Shown here: in pieces, positions 1 through 11,400 of the stretch | Position numbering within the stretch: the first letter of the stretch is position 1 | How the letters are laid out: each line of letters opens with the position of its first letter | NCBI RefSeq assembly: GCF_030272615.1 | Contig: NC_081408.1 | Location: 606,351,673 to 606,415,672, forward strand | Source of the DNA: Cryptomeria japonica | Taxonomy: Eukaryota; Streptophyta; Pinopsida; Cupressales; Cupressaceae | Direction of reading: 5' to 3' | Length of the DNA stretch: 64,000 nucleotides | Made by a program: the position numbers and the translations under genes | The notes under the pieces: model-generated | What the model was told of the DNA's origin: nothing | Database searches by the model: none | The model's input: the letters and a program-made list of their open reading frames with translations, nothing else

Positions 1-75
1 AGAAGAATGAGGACAAGACTATAGAAGAACCTAACCCTTCACCTAGTGTGGACAATCCTGCACCGGTGAATTAAG
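1..75 (+). pseudogene. 3' tail of the ORF upstream of the accessory ORF (element E)
   Basis: An open frame enters from the window edge and ends at TAA 73-75; its last residues are acidic and Pro/Ser-rich. Element B of this window has a Gag-like zinc-knuckle ORF immediately upstream of its accessory ORF, also ending in a charged tail. By position this is probably the end of the equivalent ORF of element E. The fragment is too short to assign on its own sequence. Confidence 0.4.
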
Positions 76-568
76 TTTTTTAACAAGTCTAAGGGGAGCA
101 TAGCGGTAAATCTACTTCCAGACCCCTGAAGAGTGTATGGTAAGAGAGTTTTTCCTTTTGAGTTATTTTATGAGAATCCTTGATATCATTGTCTATTGGT
201 TTTCTAAAGGATTACCAATCAATTATATACCTATCGGTGTAAGCAAGTTTTGTTAAGTGGTATATTAGGATTTGTTACCCTATTGGTTGTGCAATTAATG
301 TAGTGGGTAAGTTTATAAAAGAAAGTTTTACCACGTTATTTTTACCCTAATTGCATTCGAAGAAGAGTTTTTGTGCACCTGCAGAGCGAAAAAGAGAATT
401 GCTAGCTAATTGCGAATGGATTTGTGTTGCGGATCAAAAGATGAATTGAATTCGAAGATTGGAGAAGGAAGAATGGGTGTACATTTAAGAGAGAAACCAG
501 GAACCCTACCAGCGCAAAGGGAATAAGGTATTCTTTTGTTAATCTCTCTCAAACCAAGATAATCTATA
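76..568 (+). other. Spacer between two ORFs of element E
   Basis: About 490 bases between the upstream ORF tail and the ATG of the accessory ORF. I see no long frame, tRNA-like fold or repeat in it. It is AT-rich, and the corresponding place in element B (25130-25598) is also a non-coding spacer of similar length. Confidence 0.45.
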
Positions 569-2374
569 ATGTCATCATCGTCTAAGAAAGCAAAGAGACT
601 TATGATCTCTATTGAACCTATGGAGTCTATGGAATTAGACAAAATTAAATCATATAATGGTTTGTCTCAAATTCTTGATGGTTTTATAAACAAAGGTGAT
701 TTATCTAGCTACATTGACTATAAAATTGAGGATATAGGATCATTGTCTATCTATTCCCAACTCAAATCCTTGTGTGATAAGAATGGAAAAATCAAACCCG
801 TGTCCATTAGGGTTTATGAAAAAGGATGTTTCTGATTCTTTGTATTCTATTCTTGTAAATATGTGGAAAGTGGTTGTTAATTAAGATCAAGAAATCATTG
901 ACAAAATTTTCATTCAATATTTTTTTGATTTATCTAGAGATGAATTGTTAGCATTGCTTGATAATTTCAAAGAACAATTTCATTTTAAGGCAAGAAGATT
1001 AAAGCTATTGGCTGGAAAGGTAAAATCTATTGAAGATGATACCCACGGGATTGCTAAAGACATTCGAAGGATGCATGAGCAATTGAAATCACAAAAAGAG
1101 ACTGGAGCTCCACCAGAGCTAAATGATGAAGAGGATATTGCACTGAATGTTGTTAAAAATAAGGATGATACAGATTCCCTATTGGCTATCTTCTTTGTTG
1201 ATGATATTGATAAAATCAAGGACACCATTGATACAACTGGCAATATCATTGAATTGGTTAAGGAATTTGTACTGCAACCGGTCATTTCTAAAGTACAGAA
1301 AGCAACTGATACACAGGTTAATGAACCTAGTGTGGTTGTTCCATCACCACTAGAAAAAGAACAGCAAGTTGATACTCAACTGCCACCGATTATTACAAGT
1401 ACATAGGTGAAACCTGTAGAGGTAGAAAAAGATAAAAAAAAGAGGTTGTAGTGAAGGAAATTGAAAAGAAAAAGGATGAAGACAAAGAGAAGATAACAGA
1501 GAAATCAATAGAGAAAACAGTTGAAAAAGAAAAAGAAAAGGCGAAACAACAAGTTGATTATGAGGATGACGCTATAAGTATTAAAGGGCCTATAAATATA
1601 GATGATATGAGTGCATCTAAACTCATGGAGATTGCTTTTGTCATGCAATCTTATGATCAAAAGAAAAGGCTAAAATAGAAGAGAAAAGAAGTCAAAACGA
1701 TACAAATAACTATTGAAATTCTGTTGAGTCACCTACCTGAGATTGAACTTGGAAATGTGAATATCCCTATCGGAAAGCTTGGATAGTTGGTTGCTACTGC
1801 TAATGACCAATTAAAAAAACTTGAAGATGCATCCCAAACCTTATCTGAGAAGAGTTACAGAAAGAAGAGGGGAGAGAAACTTATATCAAATATTGATAAA
1901 TGGAAGATTGCTTTATCTATCAACAAAGACCTTTTGAGAAGTGCTAATGAAACTGGAGGAAGGATACTGGCCTATACCTCTAACATTTCATTTTTTTTTT
2001 ATTCGAAGAAGAGGTGAGAAGAGATAGAACAAGAACTTGAGAGGATATGTACCACTTACATACCTTTACAGGATTCGGCCTTGGCCTTTGGTAAATCAGT
2101 TGATGTTCTACAACATCAGCTAGATATTTATGATTATGAATAGGTTAAGCGCCTAAGATCCTTGAAAGAAATCAAGAACCAGTTGAGACCTTAAGTGGAC
2201 ATCTTACAACAGGCATAAAAAGATGCAGTGGACGCCATGGAAGAGTTCACTGCACAAGTTATGACAAGTATTGAGATCACTAAAACATTATTAGAAACAT
2301 GGGATAATTATTTTGCTTAGATGAAGATTTATTTCCATGATATTTTCTTGAAAATTGTAGTGAACACTCCTTGA
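569..2374 (+). pseudogene. Accessory ORF of LTR element E, internally deleted copy
   Basis: This is one of three homologous copies in the window; the others are at 21905-25129 and 52593-55708 on the minus strand. The N-terminus (569-835) begins MSSSSKKAKRLMISIEP and matches the start of the 55708 copy (MASSSKQVERLMITLEL). After the residues YEKG the frame jumps to sequence that corresponds to about residue 530 of the other copies (SDSLYSIL), so roughly 440-450 codons are missing. The downstream part (about 832-2374) contains charged, coiled-coil-like segments and a block near 1787-2017 that matches 52851-53216 (SYRKK, LSINKDLLR, GRILA.TSN.SFF). Several stops interrupt it, and the last stop is TGA 2372-2374. 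No function is known to me. Homology to the other copies is clear; expression is unlikely. Confidence 0.75.
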
Positions 2375-2419
2375 AAAACTCTTATATTTATGTATATGTA
2401 GTTTTTGATGCAAATCTTG

Positions 2420-2728
<309 letters not shown>

Positions 2729-2965
2729 CTTTTCAATTTGGCATTGTTTTGATTAAGTAAAAGTGGGTATTTGAAAGGTACCCAAACCTTGTACAAGCCA
2801 GGAGAACATAACTGCTAGAAAAAAGTGCCCAATCACTTCAAAAAGACAAAATGATCCCACCGAAAGGGATCAACTAACATAACATATCATTAAAAAATCA
2901 GAACAAACAGCGAAACGAAAGCACAAAGATAACAAAAAGACAGAACCTAGGACACCAACAGAGAC

Positions 2966-4380
2966 CTAAATACTATTCATAATTTCCTCAGCATGAACAA
3001 CCATTTGTTTCATGTTGTTCGTTGAGGTCTTCAGTTCCTCTAGCTCACGACCTTTGATCTCGCCCTTGATCTTTGTGTTAGCTCTGGTCCTCCTTTCATG
3101 ACCCTTCTTGTCCAACTTCTTTATCGCCATCCTTCTTAGCATTATTCTCAAACCTATTGATAAGGATGTTCATGTTGTCCACCGACGATTTGAGGATTTG
3201 GAAATTTTGGTCTGCAATCTTCTTGATGTTGAGTTCCAACCTGTTAATTCTGCTGCCAAAGTCATTCATTTTATTTGCCATTTCCTTTCTATCTCCCATC
3301 TCATTGACCTTTTTTTCTGTGGCTATGATTTTTCCAACCATACATTCAATAGCTTTCGTATTATGCAGAATGGCAACCAATTCTTTAACATGTTCAGCCA
3401 GGGGCTTATCACCAACCGTAACTCTTGTGATAGCCTGCATATCTATTTTGAAATTGTTGATATCCTTCACCATGGTAGCGATGGTCTCATGGAAGGATTT
3501 AACAGTATCATTGTCACCACTACTACTTTTATCCCCTTTATCCTCCTTTTGCAGACTTGTGGTTGATGTCTAAATTGTTACCCTTTTTAGTATTCTTCCT
3601 CTGAGTTTTCCTTCCAATAGCTTTCCCTTTCTTTTTTTATCAATTTTTTTCTCAAAGGATTTGGTTTCAGAATCCGACATTTCTGATTCCACAATAATCC
3701 TTCTCTTCATGGCCCTATTCTTCCCTTTTTTGCTAGTTTCTTTTGATTCTCCCTCGGTCTCCGATTCAAAGTTAAATCCGCTAGCTTCACTCTCTGTTGT
3801 CTCATCTCTTGCATTTTTGCCTTTAATAGGCTTTTCAATGCACTTCCCCTTAAGCATTTTATAAACCAAGGCCATAAGCCCCTGGTGGAGGGAATGGTCA
3901 TCTTTAGGGTCCTTCTAAACCTCCTTTATAGTATGATCCATTAAGCATGATAGGTAATAGGGTAGGCTCACCTTTTCCTCATGATGGAAGTGTTTGAGAA
4001 AAACAAAGTGATGCCCGTAAGCTCTGGTAAACCTACCATCTAAGGTAATGTACGCAATAGAAGCGAATAAAACAAACCTCCATGGCCTACAAATTCTCTT
4101 CGGAGCATGGTAGGAGTTGTCAATTTTAATCATCTTTCTCCTCTCTTCATCCATGACAGGAAACTTATTTCTCCTTTATCTGATATGCCTCAGTCCCTGT
4201 AAAATTTCATTCCCTCAATAGTCATCCCCGTGGCCTCGACAATGACCTCTTCATCAACATTCATCATCTGGGATCTAATAAGGATTTTACCATTTTTCCA
4301 GTTCTTGATGAAATAGCTAGTGATTGTGGGGTCTTTTCCACTTATCCTCTCCATCAAAACATTCAGACACCCCCGCTGAA
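2966..4380 (-). pseudogene. ORF3 of LINE-a (post-RNase H ORF)
   Basis: On the minus strand the frame carries a globular part with the blocks VDEEVI..ATGM..EGMKFYRD and ITLDGRFTRAYGHHF..LKHFHHEEKVSLPYYL, then HQGLMALVY. A long Lys/Glu/Ser-rich coiled-coil-like tail follows, ending AEEIMNSI at stop 2966-2968. The same blocks occur in the same order in LINE-b (6609-8318). Stops and at least one frameshift interrupt it. It lies downstream of the RNase H remnant, where plant L1 elements normally have only 3' UTR. The start is unclear. The family is unknown to me; homology between the two LINE copies is the main evidence that it is a real gene. Confidence 0.65.
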
Positions 4381-4639
4381 GGATATTCCAGACCTCTTTG
4401 TTCTTTCTCTAGTCAGAGCAGAAAGTAGTTTCGAATCTTTTCTTGTTACCTCCCATTTTTCCAGCACTTTCCTTGCAATTCCTTCTCTCAATTTGATAAC
4501 CTCTCCTCTAGTTTCTGTGGTTACTCTGTAAGAACACCCAGAATCCGTGCCACATAATAATGATAAGACACCTATATAAATGCTCATTATCTTTGAAAAA
4601 ACCCTACACCGAAAAAGGTGAAAGGGGCATTAGAAATAA

Positions 4640-5175
4640 TGATTAAAAGTACCTCGTTGCCTAGTCTAGCTCTGATCCTGATTAAGCAAGGATTTCATAT
4701 CACTTGCAATCTCCATTTCACCATAATTAGTAATGATGTCTCCCGATTGGCAAACTAGGTTGGCTGCCCAAACAGCGCAGGAGTTGGCCTCCCTATACAC
4801 GTGTAAAAACACACATTTCAAATTCTTCGCTGATTTTCCTAGTTGCTTTAATAGCATTACTAATTCACCAAGTTGGTGGGAATTTAATATTTAAACAATT
4901 GATTATGTTTAAAGAGTCTCCTTAACACCAAAATTTAGTGCATTTAGCTTCCTTGGCAAGGATCATCCCATGGTAAGCCGCCATGGCTTCGGCAACATGA
5001 TTAGTCTGATTTCCTATAGGAATACATTTTACGATTTTTCATATTCCCCATTCATCCCTTAGGACCACTCCACATCTTGCAACACCCGAGTTACCTTTTG
5101 AGGCCCCATCAAAATTGATTTTCATCCATCCCTTGGGTGGACTGATCCATATGACACCCTCTCTAGGGTTGATAT
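4640..5175 (-). pseudogene. RNase H domain remnant of LINE-a ORF2
   Basis: Minus-strand translation shows the plant L1 RNase H pattern: GWMKINFDGASKGNSG, then NHVAEAMAA, then a degraded GDSLNI and an imperfect last block. These match the four-carboxylate RNase H layout seen intact in LINE-b (8452-8940). Several stops break it. It is the 5'-most sequence kept by this truncated LINE. Confidence 0.7.
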
Positions 5176-5198
5176 GAAAGCTTCAATTTGGCATTGTT

Positions 5199-5377
5199 GT
5201 CAAAGGGAGAGTAGAAATATTTATGTGATGTGAAAATTTTGTATGTATTTGGGGACTAGAACTTTATTATTAAGGGGGAGTAGATATAGAAATTTCTCTG
5301 TACAATTTTTGTAAGCACACTTAGTTGTAAAGTTGTAAAATTTTCTAAGTGCTGCCATCAATGCCAAAGGGGGAGAT
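5199..5377 (+). promoter_or_regulatory. Element E 3' internal end with polypurine tract
   Basis: Purine-rich tracts AAGGGAGAG (about 5210) and AAGGGGGAG (about 5272) precede the terminal tract CCAAAGGGGGAGAT, which abuts the LTR start TGTTGGC at 5378. This is the plus-strand primer arrangement of an LTR retrotransposon. The same block occurs in reverse orientation in element D next to 52335. Confidence 0.8.
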
Positions 5378-5435
5378 TGTTGGCTTGATGATGATTTTTG
5401 TAAAGGATGACTTTATGTGTTATCATTGATGGCAC

Positions 5436-5482
<47 letters not shown>

Positions 5483-6433
5483 TATGTTCACATTGTAATG
5501 GTCATCTTAGTCATGACAAACTAGTACTATCCCTATGTCTTAACTTTACAAACTGCCATTATCATTTGTATAGTGGAGTTCAACCAGTTTGAAGGTGTCT
5601 GACCGGTATGTGTAGACAACTCATATATGCAGCAATGACATTGGTTTTGGTCATTGTCATTAACACCAGTTTTAGAGATATTATGGAGATCATCAAGGAA
5701 GCGAATGGAGGATAATCAATCTATGTGTTCAAAGAGGTTAACTCTTAATTGGTATCAGTGTTCCAACCAGTTTCACTAATTGTGTGATGAGTTATCACCA
5801 GTCGTGATGAGTTATCCCTAACTGACAAATTTGGTGGGAATCTGTGATGTGTTATGCAAGATTGTCTAGATATATTGCACCTAGGAAAATGTGATGGAGT
5901 TCTTGAACTGACATGAAATCTAATGTCTATATAATGATATTGTGATGAACTATTTTGTATGATGATGCAAGATATAGTTGATGTTGTAAGTTCGAGCTAT
6001 TGTGAATTATAGAGTATATCAGTAATGTAGTTTTGAGTGAGATAAAGAGGATCTATACCAGAAATATGTGCTATTATTAGATAATATCTACCTATTGTTT
6101 TCTAATCACTACAATAGTTAAATCCCCTAACAACATAAGCTCTAACAATATTTTTGTACAAATCCTCTAACCAGGTGATCCATTAGTTTGGTTTTTGAAA
6201 TCCTCTATCGAGGTTACTCCTAATAGGGTACTAACCTTAACAAGGTAAATCTCCTAACATCGCATTGGGATCTTTAATAGGATTTGCTCCTAGTAGAGCA
6301 CTTTGTAGACCTTAACCAATCAATTACCTATTACTGTAGATAGTTAACTTATGAGTTCCATCTCATCATGGTTTTTCCTAGTTGGTTTTCCCATGTATAA
6401 AACATTTGTGTTATGGTGGATGTTTTACTTGTT
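5378..6433 (+). mobile_element. Element E 3' LTR, proximal part
   Basis: The LTR starts TGTTGGCTTGATGATGA directly after a polypurine tract and aligns throughout with the reverse complement of the element D LTR (51232-52335). It contains a TATATAA box at 5928-5934. The last 17 bases, TGGATGTTTTACTTGTT, are repeated at 14401-14417, showing that LINE-b split this LTR. The remainder is at 14418-14562. Confidence 0.85.
5432..5488. repeat. (ACATAC)n microsatellite in the E LTR
   Basis: About eight units of a CATACA hexamer lie about 55 bases inside the LTR, immediately after the CATTGATGGC arm described in the findings. Element D has a related but non-expanded ACACACATATG stretch in the same place. 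Confidence 0.9.
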
Positions 6434-6608
6434 TCTGATTAATTAAAAATAGGTTTTAAGGGACACAAAACCCAGATACATAAGAAAGATATTCAATATA
6501 GCAACAAAATACAACAACAGCAAAACACCAGCAAAAAGACCAACAACAAAGGAAAGGATAGAAAAAGGCCAGCAAGAAATTGGCCCCAAGCCCAGCAAAA
6601 GACAAAAA

Positions 6609-8318
6609 TTAGAAATTCTTCATGGTTTCTTCTGCATCCTATACCAAAAGCATCATAGTTTTTGCCACTTCCCTCAAATCAGTATTTTCCTGAGTAGTCT
6701 GGCTATCTTTCATCTTCATTTCCTTCTCCATCGTAGTCTGCCTGGTTCTACGCCTAGAGGTCTGGTGTTTTAGGCTGTAAGTAGGAGCATCTTCAAAAAC
6801 CACTAGGTCCTTCTCCTGGTTTTCCTTTTCCAGGTGATTCACCAATGCATTCATGTTCTAGGAGGATACTTTTAGAACCTGGAGGCTATGATCCATAAGG
6901 CTTTTCAGGGATTTCTCGTTTCTAGCCATCCGGGCATTGACATTGTCCTTATCCTCCTCCACCTGTTCCTTCAAAATTTTGATGACGTCCTCCAGGTGTT
7001 TTAGGTCGCCTTTAATCAAGTCTTTCTCCTGCCAGTCTTCCATTTCCATTTCTTCCTCCGCTTCACTATTCTCCATCTCCTCGTGCTGCTTCCCAGAATC
7101 AAACATGTTGATCAACTTGTTGATCTTAACTTCCAACTCCCTCTGTTTACCCTGCATGCTGGTAATGTTTTCCACCACCCACTTTTGAAAATTGAAGAAT
7201 TCAAGGGTGTAATTGCGGGTGGTATTTAGAATGGTTTCCGCAGAATCCTTGCTTTGTTTCGTCTCCTCCTCATTAGGGTTTTCACCTTCCTTAGGCTTCA
7301 GAGCCTCTTTCTCAATTTTCGAGCCAACAATATTATGTTGACAATTCTCAAAATTGCCCCCTTCCTCTCCTTCCCCATACTCCTCCTCCTTATTGATCTC
7401 CTTTTCAGAAATTTCTTCATTATTTTTTCCCTCTTCTTCCTCACAAAGCACATCTGTTTCTTCCTGCACATTAATCTTCCTTTTTTTATGGGAAGGGGTT
7501 TTGGTCTCCTCAGTTGAACCAGAGTCTATGCTTTTCTTAGAAGTTTGAGCATTGAGAATTAAAGGGTCATCCTTTGTTTCCCTAGTCTTATTCTTCATAT
7601 ATTCATAAATCAGCAAGATGAGACCCTGGTGCGCAAGAGGGTAGGAGCTAGGTTTTTTAATGTGGTCAGCGAAACTCTCATTAAGAGAAGAAGCAAGATA
7701 GAAGGGAAAAGAGATTTTCACCCCATGGCAGAAGTGGTTCAGGATGGCAAAGTGATAATTGTAAATTTTCATAAACCTACCATCCACAGTTAAATATTCC
7801 ATTAATGCCCTAAGAATTTTTTGCTAGAAAGGTTTTACCTATTGGGGGGTGAAGTAAGAGATATTATCCTTCTTCTCTAAGTTGCTCTTCTCATCCTCCA
7901 TCTTAGGGAAGTTTTTGAAGGCCTCAGTGGCGTACTTTCAATCCCTATAGAATTTGGTCCCCTCCATCTTGAGCCCTGTTACCTCCGAGATCAGTTTTTC
8001 ATCAATGTGTCAGATTTCCCCAAACAAGGTAGCCCTATTATTGCTCTAGCTTATTGCGAACCCCTGAGAATAAGAGCTTCTACTACCATGGAGCTTCTCC
8101 ATGTAATCCGTGAACCCATGTCGGTGGAGCCTTATCCACACCTTCCTTTCACTCTTCCAATGCTCACAACCAGACAGTTCATTCCTGTTAAGGCTACCTC
8201 CCATTCTGCTTTCCAGGTCACAATCACCTCTGTTACAGCTCTCGGCCCGCAAGTAAAACTTTGTGTTTCTGGTTTCTCCTTGAAAAGATACTTTCGCAAT
8301 TTTGAAATTGTCTTTCAT
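6609..8318 (-). pseudogene. LINE-b ORF3, unrecognised protein downstream of RNase H
   Basis: After the ORF2 stop and a 133-base gap, a single frame runs from ATG 8318 to TAA 6609-6611, about 569 codons including a handful of in-frame stops. The first ~90 residues are basic. A globular part follows with HIDEKLISEVTG..MEGTKFYRD, then YLTVDGRFMKIYNYHF..LNHFCHGVKISFPFYL and LAHQGLILLIY. Next are a KKRK basic patch and a long acidic, heptad-rich tail (LEVKINKLINMF, LEDVIKILKEQVEED) ending AEETMKNF. All blocks recur in order in LINE-a. I do not recognise the family. It may be a captured host domain or an RNA-chaperone or targeting protein; that is inference. L1-type plant LINEs normally have two ORFs. 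Confidence 0.75.
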
Positions 8319-8451
8319 GTTCGTACGAACCTAGTTATTATTACAATTACCTCTCGCACACATGTGTTCTTGGTAATGAGGCCTAGAAGCACTCATCGAC
8401 TGGCAGTTCATCCGCCTCCATACTCTGTCATTGGTACTCGTTCCCCTGAAT

Positions 8452-11400
8452 TCAATCATAATATTTTCTTGCTCCATTAAGGTGATCAAAAAATAATTGT
8501 TCCTTAATCTCCCACTTAATGTGATCTTCCCCTATATATTTGATCCCCTTTTCCAAATTAACCCCTTCATTAGCAAGGATATCTGCTACCTTGTTACCCT
8601 CTCTAAAAGTATGGGTTAAAATAATGATAACATAGTTATTAAGGATAGTCTTAGCATTTTTAATAATATTAGCAATATTCCAGGAGACTGAACTAATCCC
8701 TTTGAGGGCTTGTATAATATTTAAGGAATCCCCTTCAAGCCAGATTTTTTAAAATTTGAATTCCTGGGCTAACTGGAGGCTCTTAAGCATGGCCATAGCT
8801 TCAATCACATGGTTGTTTTGGATTCCAAAAGGGGAAGCAAAAGCAGAAATACACCTTCCTTGAGCATTTCTGATAACTCCACATCCACTAGCCTTTCCAG
8901 GGTTCCCTTTGGTAGCCCCATCAAAATTAACCTTTATCCAGTCATTATCAAGGAACCTCCAAACAATGTTTTCTCTCTTCTTCTTATTATCCACTCTATA
9001 GACCTTATCAATTAGGTTCCATTCAGTAATAATTCCTTTTTCCATATCATTCAAATTTATAATAGCCCATTGCTGATTATTCTTGTGAGGGATGTTGATG
9101 TTCTCCTTTATAGCCCTGCATATTTTTTCAAAGACAACCTGAGTATTATACTTTTCTTCCCTAAATATCTTGTTATTCCTTTCTTTCCAAATGCCCCAGC
9201 ATATCATGGGGAGGGTCAGGGACCATAGGTTTTTAATAATTTGGCATTTGGTAGGAAAATTCCATTGCCATATTATATCCTTAATGCTTTTGTTCATGAC
9301 CCAATTAATTTTCCATTTTTCCCATATTTTACACCAGATTTCCCAAGTGTAGGAGCAATGAAAAAATAGGTGATCAACTGATTCCTCCTCCTTCTGACAG
9401 AGCTCACATCTGTTAGGGAAATTGAAGCCCCTTCGAATTAAATTATCAATAGTAAGGATACTATTATGGGAAGCAAGCCAAAAGAACATGTTGACTTTTG
9501 GGATCAAGATGTTGTTCCAAACTTTATTCCAAAAAGGATTGCGGATTTGAGAAAAAGTGTTTTTATAAGCAGAAGAAACTGTGAATTCACCTTTAGGGTC
9601 ACTTTTCCAGAGGAAAATATCATCATAGTTGTTGTTAGGGGAAAAGGACAACAACTCTTTCTGAAGAGAGGAAAGACCAGGATGGATGTCCTCAAGATTG
9701 ACCCATTTATTCTCCTTCCAATAGTCACAAACCATCAGCCCAAACCTCCTTTTACATTCTTCAATGACTTGATTGTTGTTTTGATCAAATAAGGCTTCAT
9801 TCTTCATCCAAGGGTCTTCCCAAAACCTTATTCTATCACCTTTTCCAAGGATCCATCCAGCTCCAGCTTTTGCAACTTTTATGGCTTTGTTTACACTATT
9901 CCAGATGAAAGATCCAGCCGAGATATCTTCATCATTGAGGATCCCTTGGATAGACTGATTCTTAATGTATTTATCAAACCAAATTTGGCTCCAGTCTTTC
10001 TTAATGTCAAAAGCTCTCCATAATTTCTTGGCAAGAAGAGCTTTATTAAAAGTTTTAATAACTTTAATCCCCAACCCTCCTTTGTTCTTTGGTCTACACA
10101 CCTTGTCCCAAGCAATCAAAGGTATTCTCTTCTTGTCTTCAACTCCTAACCATAAGAATCTCTTCTGAATTCTTTCCATAGTTTCAACAATTTTTGCCTA
10201 AATACCAAACAGATTGAGGGCATAAACATGGAGATTTTGAAGAGTAGCTTGGAGGAGCTGCATTTTCTCAGCTTGAGATAACATTGAACCTTTCCATCCA
10301 GCAAGTCTCTTATTAATTTTATCAATGATCATATTCTAGAAAGAGTTTGGGGGAGCCATCCCTAACAGAAGACCTAGGTAGGTAGAAGGTAGCAAGACCA
10401 CTTTACAACCAATTATATTGGCTATTCTTTGTTGTCTTATGACTGGAGTATTGAGAAAGTACATAGCTGATTTGTCCTAGTTAACCAGTTGACCAGTTGC
10501 CAAAGCATAGGAGTTGAGAGCAATTTTGAAGGCTTGAGCCTCCTTGACTGAAGAATATCCCATGATGATAGTATCATCAACAAACTGTTGATGAGTGCAG
10601 AACACATTGGCAGAAGAAGGTTGAAGACCTTTGATAATTTTGCTTTGTTTCAATTTATGAATCATTCTACTCATACTTTCAGCCAGAATGGTAAAAAGGA
10701 TAGGTGATATGGGGTCTCCTTGTCTTAGCCCTCTAGATTTTTTAAAAAAAATTGTAGGAGATCCATTAACCAAAATAGAGAACATAGGAATAGTGATTAG
10801 TTCTCTGATTATTTTGATAACCTTACCATCAAAACCAAAAGCCCCCATGATTTTAAATAGAACATCCCATTCAACTCTATCATAAGCCTTAGCCAAATCC
10901 AACTTTATCAAGAAACCTTCTTTCTTTGCAGTGCTGAGAGAGTGTATGTTCTCATGAACAAGAATGATTGAATCAAGAATCTATATACCAGGAAAAAATC
11001 CTTTTTGCTCTTCAGATGTGATGAAGGGAAGCATCGCCAACATTCTTGTCATCATCACTTTGGATATTATTTTATAGAAAGAGTTGCATAGACTAATAGG
11101 CCTAAATTTTCCCATAGAATCTACCCCAGCAACTTTGGAGATTAAGGCAATAAAAGTGGAGTTCAACTCCTTAAGGATTCTTCTAGACCCAAAAAATTCT
11201 TTTACCGCATTAACCATATCCTTCCCCACAATATTCCAAAATTCTTGAAAGAAAAACATAGGGAATCCATTAGGGCCCGGAGCTTTATCCCCTTGAAAGG
11301 AGAAGACAACTTTTTTGATTTCTTCAGCAGATAGGATGGCAACAAGGGTCTTATTCTGAAAAGAGTTTATAATATTAGGAATATTGTTGACAAGATTGAG

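Larger units (their letters stand above)
2749..5181 (-). mobile_element. LINE-a, 5'-truncated L1-type retrotransposon
   Basis: The insert is flanked by a perfect 17-bp direct repeat, TTCAATTTGGCATTGTT, at 2732-2748 and 5182-5198, as expected for a LINE target-site duplication. On the minus strand it begins inside the ORF2 RNase H domain and continues through a downstream ORF homologous to ORF3 of LINE-b. Its 3' end on the minus strand reads ...ACTTAATCAAA and has no long poly(A). Reverse transcriptase and endonuclease are absent, so this is a 5'-truncated copy. It landed in the region upstream of the 3' LTR of element E. Confidence 0.85.

Noticed and set aside
5432-5488. Telomere-like repeat
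   Set aside because: The unit is ACATAC, not TTTAGGG; it is a hexamer microsatellite in an LTR.
8007-8480. 157-residue plus-strand frame with a His/Thr/Pro-rich sequence
   Set aside because: It is antisense to the start of LINE-b ORF3 and the end of ORF2 and shows no recognisable motif; the minus-strand frame is supported by homology.
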